DNA from: Sipunculus nudus
Lineage: Eukaryota; Annelida; Sipuncula; Golfingiida; Sipunculidae
Reading direction: 5' to 3'
Length of the DNA stretch: 64,000 nucleotides
NCBI GenBank assembly: GCA_026874595.1
Contig: CM049318.1
Coordinates: 30,005,956-30,069,955 of the forward strand
Below are positions 52,026 through 62,259 of the stretch, in pieces (the stretch's first letter is position 1; the number at the start of each line of letters is the position of its first letter). Below the pieces are notes generated by a model, which worked only from the letters and a program-made list of their open reading frames with translations, had not been told where the DNA came from and searched no databases. A program made the position numbers and the translations under genes.

Positions 52026-53541
52026 AGAATTCACATCAAATGCTATCATTATTATATTATTATATAATATTATGGTAAACACTATTATTATTTGTATAAA
52101 GTCACTATTTATATAAAGGAAAAGAATGCAAAAGGAACCAGATATTTTCTCTAAGTTTAAATCGCCATTAATCTCTCTTCAAAAAGAGGAATATATCATT
52201 GCTGAAAAGAAAGGTAAAATAGGATTTCATTTGAAAAGGTGGAATCAGTTAATGGCTCAGATAAAGTAATCAGAATAAAGAAACAAAGGAGATTAAATTT
52301 TATTTTTCCCTACTATAAACAATTTCCGATTTCAATAAATGTCAGTTAAATGTGTATGCATTGGAATCTTGCCTGTCATGATTGTCATTTGTGTATGTCT
52401 TTAATTATCCTGTTCAATGTTGTTATGAGGAATTTCAACGCAGATAGCATCGGGTATATAGGATATCTACTTATATTTACTCATGCTATTGTGTAGTTGA
52501 AATTGTATGTTATTCCCGTGAAATGTATAATTGCTAAACAATTGTTAAAAAAAGAAATGCAAAGATGATTTGTTTTTAAAGGTTTCCTGGCTTCTCATTA
52601 CTAGCCATACACCCTCTGCTGGCTTTACCTGATACGTTACGCTTGCCAAATGATACTTCCGATTTTCAAAGATTTCTTTAAAAGAATGGCGTTCGAAACA
52701 GACGCACAAATTCACATAGCGTCACCTGGTCTACCCGGCCTTCCCTAGTCTCCATGCGTTATGCCCAAGATTTCCCAGATTTAAGTTAGTTAACAGAGGC
52801 GGAGGGATTAGTTGGCGTTAAGGTCTGAGGGACTTCAATTTATGGGATGTGTTTGTATCAACGAACCCTAAAAGACTTAAACTTATTAACATCATGTAAG
52901 TACTTCACCGATGTATCGATCCTTCACAGAAATCCAAGCCTCTACGACTACCACAAGAAAGACAAGTAGAGACATTTTCGTCTAGTGTCGGCAACAGCTA
53001 ATTCATGAAGAAGAGGCTTAAGAAAGTGAGGCTCGTTTACGGCTAGAATATTAATCTTGAAAAAGAGGTTGCCCATGCTTGAAACGGATTTTTTTCCTGA
53101 GTTGCACTGAACACTCAGTTACAATGTGCCTCTCGTTGCGCCAGGTGCAGAGCAGGGCCCATAGATGATCCAGTAGTTGGACACGCTTATGCAGACACGT
53201 CTTTAAATACGCATGTCCGACAAATTGCTCCTGTTGATACGCAAGGCTTAAATGTCAACATCTCTTCAAAAGTGATAAAACCTGATTTTTATTAAATATT
53301 TAAATGCATGTTACGACTTAATTAAAAACACCATTTGTGTTGAGTTCCCATGAAATTTTTGGCCAACAAATAAACAACGCACTGTCCAAGAATGAGATTG
53401 AGGTGTCTCATTTAGATTCATATGCAGACGTGCTACGGTGTGTCAGAAACCGAAGCATGAAATAAGTTTTGTCGAAGATGATGAAATCACCACTTCTTTC
53501 ACATAAAGTCATAAAAAGAGATCGTAGAATATAACAAATCA

Positions 53542-53592
<51 letters not shown>

Positions 53593-54522
53593 TTCTTCAT
53601 GTTTTCGTCGGCGCAATGCAAGGCTTAAAGAAATCGTTCAGATATTTGAATAAGGAGACACCGGCTCGGAAAGTCCTAGTTTGGCTGAACACTATGGGAT
53701 CGGGATGTGTTAGTACCATTCGCTTAATGGAGTATACCACATCTGTGTCCTTGCAGTTAAAGTGCTGAAGATTACTCCTCAGTGAGAATATACCCAGAGA
53801 TGATAAAGTCAGGGAACAGGGACCGGGCAAAACGATCGTCGGTCAACCCACCAAACACCCAAGGTCTGACCTGATATCTCGATAGCCTGAAACCCTAGAG
53901 TATTGCCAGGGATTGGTACTGTCAAATTCTGATATCATGTTTTGTGCCAATTGTTTTAACGAAGATTTCTCTGGAAAGGTCTCTTATCAACATATGTCAT
54001 ATTGACGTGTATATAAATTGAAATAAAATTTTAGGAAATGAAAATGCCAAATGAAAAGTCCTATAAAAAGGTCTCGAAATTTTATTATGTTGTCCTTTTG
54101 TAAACATATTATTACAGGCAAATGCATAAAACCCTGCAAATATGAGTTGATTAATCCCCTTACACGGGTAGCAACATTTTAGTTCTAGGTTGAGTGATGT
54201 ATTTGTAATGGAAAGGAAGATGATTATATTAATTAGGTATGATGAGCTACCAGGCATGATTCATAGAAACAGAGGCTTTTTAGAATATAAGTGGATACTG
54301 AAAACTGTTCCTTTTTTTTCCAGAACTCGAAGAATAATCTGAAATAAATCTAAATATCCTCTAAGGCAGGTTGAAGAAGACGACCTCAAATGGTAATAAT
54401 ATTTAGATGCATTGTTGCAAAAGATTTTATCAACAAACAAATGTTTATACTTTTATCAGGTCTGAGATTCAGGATAAATCTAAATGGCTCGTATACATAT
54501 ATTCTGGAAGTGTTATATTTAG

Positions 54523-54578
<56 letters not shown>

Positions 54579-57500
54579 CTCTGGAGAAAAACAACACTGT
54601 AAATTCACTACAGTCTGTTTCACGGGATGAAACCCGATCATCAGGTGAATGTTGTTAAAATTGAGGATGCAATAAGAAGGAACTACTTTTTTATTCATTA
54701 AAGATGAATGTGTACAAGAGGTAAGATCAATGCGATGAAGAAGGCACTAAACACGTCTTTGAATATCAAATACAACTGTATACCAATATCAGATAACAAA
54801 TGAACATATAGAGAACACATATCATCTGTCTCGCATATACCTTAATTATTGATGAAATTAATTAGTTACATCACACAAACTCTTGAGAACATTTGGTGCA
54901 AAAATGAAAAATCTGAAAAATAATGGATTTCTCTTTATTTCAATTCGTAATTGTAATTTTATAGGTTTTCTTTATTTCAAGGTGTTAGATTATTCAAGGA
55001 AAAATTAACACTCATAAGTAGCAACTGTTATCTGTGAGCCCTCCGCTGACTGCGGTATTTAGTTTTGCAAAACAAGATGTATTTGTATAATTTGATGATT
55101 AAATATGAGGTGATACAAGAGTACAGAAAATTAATTGTTCTTGGTGTATTTGCCATCAGTTCTTTTTTATTAAAATTTTCTGTTCAGTTAGCACTGTTTA
55201 AAAACTGTTTAAATGTTTATTACAGGCCTGTTTTCTTCACTTGTCGCAAAACTTAAGTAACTTTACTCTATGCATGCTTATTACTTATCGGACACTCCCG
55301 TCTTTATTTGCAGAATATTTTTTTTAAGATTGGTAATAGGTCAGCAGTTACCAGACTACCTATTAGCAGAGATTCCGAAAAAAAGAGCGAATGTTGTATC
55401 TAAAAAAGTTTACGCTGAAATTATCAACGTAAAATAATTTATATCTGAATGGCAGATATTACCAGAACTTTATATTACTTGGCCTTGAATGATTTGAGTT
55501 ATAGAATACACGTGAATCGGCTACAACTCAATCAGTATTTATTGTTCTAAGTATCTCAGGTTAGACATGTTATCACCTACACCTTCTCTTTTCTATTCAT
55601 ATAAAGTATTTAGTAAATTAAAGTATTTTCAGCAAATCCATCGATAAAATACCTCGCATCCAAATTTAAATCATTATATTAGAATAAGGCTTAATCATTG
55701 ATTATATACAGTTTATTTATGCCCAGAATACAATATTTTCTACCAGCATGTATCATTTTAAGTAAAAGTTTAAAGATTATGTTACCATTTATATTTCAAT
55801 ATGAAAAACATGATAAAATTAAGATGTTTTATTGGACTTGACATATTTACTTTTTAAAAACGTGCTTTCATTTTTATGTACAGTGTGGTTACATGTATTG
55901 ATAAAAGTAAAAGACCTTTGTAAAAATTGGTTGATTAGAAACCAAGTTATTTACATTTAAGTTACCCCTATCCCTTATAATTTTCTAATACCTAAGCGTC
56001 TGCTAAAGAATGGTCAGTAGCACATAAATAATTCCACACATTTACAGTACTACCCCCTAACCTTGTTCTAAAGGTATCAAGCTACCGTATTATCAAATCA
56101 GACCTTGGCTTTGGGTAGGTTGAATGATTTTGTTAATTTTAGATAGATTTACCCCCGGACAAATAATACTCACACGGTATGATTAATGACGTAATTTCAA
56201 CGGTGAACATGGTCGATTGTTTACGGAGCTGTTTGAACAATAAGTGGTGGATCCACACGCTATATATGTGGCATAATATGAATTAAGTTAGAAGATGAGG
56301 AGGTTACTAGACAACCTTACAGCTGTATTAGTTACAGGTCTGCAAAGCTTGTTTAAGCTAAAACGCATATTGGTATGTTGCTAAGCTATGTAAAACCTGA
56401 AATGGCAAAATACCGAATGGAGAAGACACGGTGAGAGGTCTTTCAATAATTATATCAACAATTATCTAATGAATAATAATTAGAGTAATGAAATAGATGA
56501 AGGACTGAAAGTTTTTTAGATCATTGCATCCAAGTATTGTCTTTTACATGGCTGAGGCATATTGATGTGAACAGATTCATCTCGATTCAACGCAAATACC
56601 AAGGGATCTCGATTTTATAAAGTTAAAACTATCATGGCCATTTGATGATAAGTAAGTTTAGCCAAATTGCTACACTGAATTTTTTGTTCAATCTTAATTA
56701 TGCCCCTTTTATTCTTTAAGGATTTCAATATCAAAGTGACCAAAAAGTGTATATTGTAATTATATACAGATATGATCATTGTCAATGGCAATTGACTGTT
56801 GAGAGTGCATACAGAACCACTGATGCGTTATTAAATCAGATGTTGCTATTTTCTGAAAATAAACCACGACGTGAGTATATATTCAGAGCTACGATCGTCC
56901 AGATATGGATTTCGTTTAGTTTAATTCGGTCAAATAAACCCATTAATGATGTTGAGCTCTAATTAATGCTGAATTCTAAGGAATACATCTGCCACACTCA
57001 CGCACATAACGGGCGTGAACATGTAACTTCATGGCGGAGGCAACAAACCACTTATCCGATGACTCTTCCAGTATCCACAGACATCGAGATCGCCTAGTTG
57101 TTATACCGTATAAACTTTCTTCTGGTCGTGTTTATTTTTAAGTTTTATTAGCATCATTAACGAAGGGGACAGGGGGTTATGTGTTCACCATTGCTTTCCA
57201 ATTGACCCCTTTTTCGTAAGATCCCTCTTGTGTTTTTCGTATATCTCAATTTATAAACAGATTCGCCCAAACATTTTATCCGATTCTTCTTGGTCCACAG
57301 TGCAGGCAGAATGTACTGTATAAACAGTACTATATCTCCGTTAATGATATAATGTATATTTTAATATTTACCTTTTTTCCCCTGTACCTGAACCTCACAC
57401 AAGCATAGATCTCTGACGTGTGCTTCCTGTTCCCTCTGTATAACAAGATGTCTACCAACTGTACGTTGTAAACAGCCTAGCCAATTTCTTTGATATCCAT

Positions 57501-60500
57501 AGCCTGAAGTGCATTCAGTGAACGTGGTCCGTATAGGGAGAGAATAATCATTTGGTCCAACCAAAATTTTGAAGCTACCTGTATAGCTATCTGAAATACA
57601 ATGATACAAAACAATAAGGAACTTATTTCAATGGAAATCTGGCGGCGTCTTACAAAATCATACATACTTAGTTATAAACAGGGTTTTTTTTAATTATTTC
57701 GCATATTGAATTAATTATAATCCTGTGTTTTATTCATATTTTGCAATTTCGTCATTTATGCATACACATAATTAATGTCTGTCTGTTATTGTAGTTGCAA
57801 AAAGTATTGTGACGGCCAGCCTTTTTATCGGACTGGTGGGATTCACTGGTTAATATTTCGACTTTAAGATTCTCATATTTTTTCAGGGTGTTAAAACCTC
57901 ACAGCAGATCACCTAAATGGATGGCACAATATGATGAGAAAGCTGTATCGGTTTGACTATTATAAGGTTGTTAGGTTGTTATATATATAATGGTTTCAAA
58001 GTATAAACTGGATACGCCAGTTCACATAAGAATCTTATGTTAACAAGTGATTTTTTAATAACAAAGCATTTTCTGATGAACAGTTAAAGATTATTTCAGC
58101 ACTTGATAGCAAAACTGGGTTTTTCAATAAAAAAAACCCGAATAGTGGACATACGCAAGTTATTTTATGTATTATAAAATACAACGGCATCAGAAAACAG
58201 CACTCGAGATTGCTTCCCAATATACCCTAAATGTTCGAGATATTTTTCTTATCAGAAAAACAAAAATCCAATGGTTCGGAAACAAACAGTTTTGGCCAAT
58301 ATTGGAATTTGTATGAGCTTATACTTTTGCCTGAGGAGTTGGGATTTATTTGAATCTTTTTAACTGATGTATATCTGTCGATATATATTTTCCTTTCAAG
58401 AGGCTTATTTCAATATGGCTGCCGAAATTTAAATGAAACTGTGCATAATTTGATTAAGGACAAGAGTGAGAATTTCTTTATCGTATTAATATGAAGCTTT
58501 CCATGCTTTATTGTACATAAAGTCAGTGTGAGTTTGCTGCCGTGTATCTTTTTATAGCTGTTATCGCAAAAGAGCAAACTGTTAAAAGTTACAAAAGATT
58601 TTATAATGCCTTAGAATAGGCAGGCCGAATTTACAAACTTCTATATTATAATAAACAAATGCGTGATGGCCTGTATGAACAACAAGACATTCCTGAACCT
58701 GCAATAGCATTGTCTCATGGAAGATGTTCCTATATTGCTCTTGAGCCGTAGTTACCTTATCTTTATAGAACTAGGAGGGGAACAGACTGTATACAGATAT
58801 GCACTGTTGGATACTAACATATGGATACATTGGGCGGGGATATGCAAATAGATAGATAGGTATGCAGAATAAGTGGGACATGCTTTTTGTTGTTTTTTTT
58901 TCAGGAAAACACAGTTTTGTTATTCTGTATGACCTTATGTTCATGAAGAAAAATATTATTGTCGGTGTATATAGTATACCTATCACACGTGATTTTTATG
59001 AAATAATACACGCTTTAAATTGCAGTTTGATGAACAACGAAACAGTGCGCTGAATCGTGACATTCATTGTAAATATTTTTTTACGCTGAAACTAGACTCT
59101 GATATAAAAACTGTATTCCTGTGTTCTGGTTATGCCGGTGACATGACTTATAAACAGGCCTCATCTGTATTAACTCCGAGAGCACATTAATATGTATACC
59201 GACATCGAGACAACTCTGTTGTTATAGAAGGGTTCCAAATAGGAGGAGTTGTAAACAAGGCCTGCTGGTGTAAACATGCATCATGAATAACCTGGATTTC
59301 AGCAACGGCCAATGAAGGATCACATCGGATTTGGATCACATCAAGTAGACCGGGTTGTCCGTGTGTTAGACCATTCACATTATCGTGACTTTTCTCTTTT
59401 TCTTGGTTTGCAGGTACTGAGGATGCAGTTTTATACTGGCCTTTAACTTATGCCGTAACAGATCTCGACCTGAATATCTGTCCATCCGTTAAGACCCCTT
59501 CAGATTACAGTGGATGTAATGTACTTGAGTGGGATGTGAATGTGCTTGTGGAGAATTATCCTATAAATTAACATTTGCGGTAGTAGATCTTGCTCCAGTC
59601 GTGGTCGTCTTTAACATTGTAGTTTGCTGAAGCACTTCAGATTATACGAATCACAATAGTCCTCTGTAGCATACCGATGTCAGTGTTCAACCTCCTGGTC
59701 ATCGCACCCTATCAGAATAGCCGACAGGCAATCGCTACTCTGTTCAGTTTATTAGAAACCCATTAGGGCACCGGCTATATACGTCATCAGGCGTTTGCCT
59801 TCTTTTCTCGAGGCTTACCTAAATCGCTGTCAGTGACTCAGGCGTAACAGATCTCGACCTGAACACAGCCTTAAGCCAAAAAGAACGTGATATTTTATTG
59901 TGAACGAGTGTCTCTCTTTTGCGATTCCTAAAACGGTGTTTGTTCCAGGGCTAACGTTAAAAAAGTCACAAATTGATACGTGCGTCAACAGTCCGCCAGA
60001 CATAAGTCAAATGTCCCCCTTTTTATACTCGCTTTACAATTGTCTGTTTCATCAAGGATCCGTGCCGTCGAGAAAATGTACACGAATTGCAGCGGCCATT
60101 GTACTCCTTGCTACCGATTTTACTCCGTAGTCGGGAATTCCTTTGTCAACAAGTTACGCGATCTCCACGCTCATGGAGTAAATAAGTGAATGTCGAAAAA
60201 CACTGTACCTTTTGCCGCGCTCACTCGGTTTTTGTGACCCTTTATGCCCATACACTAGAAATGGTAAGGTGATAAGGGATTTTTGGCAGCTGCTTTGCTA
60301 ATAGCAGTCTGCGAATTGACTGTTTTCACTATTTGTCAATGGCAAGGCTATGTGAATAGGATAATCCTATTCCACTGCCGTTAAAATAAACCGTTCCGAC
60401 ATTAGATGGTTAGAACCGATTAGGCTTTTGCAATAGGTTAAATATTTCCGTCATCAAGACGAAGACGGTTGTGACGCCTGTCGCAAATTTTACACAAATG

Positions 60501-62203
60501 AAGAGGATCCTAGCACATTTTCGTTACTATTGCTGTTTATTCTGCCGTGTGTACTTCTATAGATAGGAGTACGGACTTAATTGTCCCGAGGTTTAACGAG
60601 CAATGATGAGAAAGAGTTGTGTATCCCTATCTCTTAATACACGTAAACACGTGGTAAGGGTATTGTTGACTGGAACGTCTATATATATAAGCGCTCAGAG
60701 ATTCCAGTTAAAATATTGACTGAGTCATCTTTCTCATAAGCGGTTCTGGTATGGACACCAGATAATAACAGGGTTGTTTTTATATCTGCAACATAACGGT
60801 TAAGTTGCCGTTCCTTACAAAGTTTGAAAACAAACATCGTTTTCCCTAGAGGAACACCACTTCATGAAATCTTATTTTCCAAAGGTGTCTGAAAAAAAAA
60901 CAAGAACCTGTAAATCCTTTACTATTTGCTGGTCGTATAAATTTGTCTTTTTTTTCTATCCTGCGTGGGACAACAGCGGCCTTATTGAAGGGAAATATCT
61001 GAACATTAAACGTTGCTGTTGTCACAGTTTCTTCTGTATCTGACGCAAATAGTTTTAATAGGCTTAATGGAAACTAACTTGGAACAACGCTTCATGCACA
61101 GCTTCTTGTTAACCGGGCAGAGGAACTTCGTAAGCAAAACTTCGCCTTGCTGAACCTGATTGGCATTCTGTACCTTGACGCCATAATAAGGTTGACATGC
61201 TGATTTGCAAAATATCCAGAGAAGAAAGGTGCTGCTGTTTAACATCCCCACACGTGACATTAAAGTAAATACATAATAATGTCAGTTGATATCCACAAGA
61301 ATGTAAACAGATTGTTTCTTGTATAATAGGCTTAATACACTATTTTTATTGTATTCAAAACATTTAAATGTATACCCATCACCACTTACCGCATGGAGAA
61401 GAAGAATGTGAGTTTCAGAAGCTTATAGGCAAAAAAATTATTTTCAAAAGGCGGTGTTCTTCGTCTTCTGCCTAAACACATACACGCACACATATGTATA
61501 TATTGCGTGTTTATTCATATCACCAAATGTACTTGTTATAATTTGTTTCGTATGAATAGCCATAACCTTAATTTTGCCGACCGTTATAAATTAATGTAAT
61601 TTAACCTAAACCTCATCCATCCTGTATGGACAATGTAATATTTAGAATATTTTCAAAATTCATTTCTGTTCTAACATACTCTATATGTTGCTTTTTTCTT
61701 TACATAACCCGTATATCACCAGCAGTGAAGGGAGACCTTCATCATAAATATAACAATTTATCTGAACCTAAACTTTTCAACAGCATTTTTTTCTATACCA
61801 ACACTTACAGATTATTGACAATATATAAACCAGAGAAACTAGCATATAGATTTAATTGAATCCAATATTAAACACTGTGTCATTCTAATAAATCTATTAC
61901 GTACAGTACTAACAGTCTGTCATTACTTTGTCATTAACAACCTTTGTAGATTTTATAATTTTACACAAACACGCGTTTTTGTCTTTATTATTAAAGCCTA
62001 CTGAAATGTGAACTAATCATAGGAGAATTGAAAAATAATTGTTAAGAGAAGTATGTCTTGAAATACGTAGTTTTTTTGTCTGTTTCCGTTTGTGGATGGA
62101 TGATCGATATCTGTCTATTTTAGTATAAGGTAGGAATTTAGTTTGAACGAGACACCCTGGTGTAATGATTAGTGTTGTTGATTCTTGAATTATGATAGGT
62201 TAT

Positions 62204-62259
<56 letters not shown>

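Larger units (their letters stand above)
50417..57371 (-). other. Gene R 7.0-kb intron
   Basis: It contains the LINE fragment and (TA)n tracts at 51967-52021, 53544-53588 and 54526-54577. The rest shows no exon. Confidence 0.6.

Noticed and set aside
61006-61260. Minus-strand frame starting with a hydrophobic stretch, a possible signal-peptide exon of gene R
   Set aside because: It lies downstream of the first visible lectin-domain exon on the minus strand, inside the 57591-62823 intron, so it cannot be the first exon of gene R. No donor of the right phase was evident.
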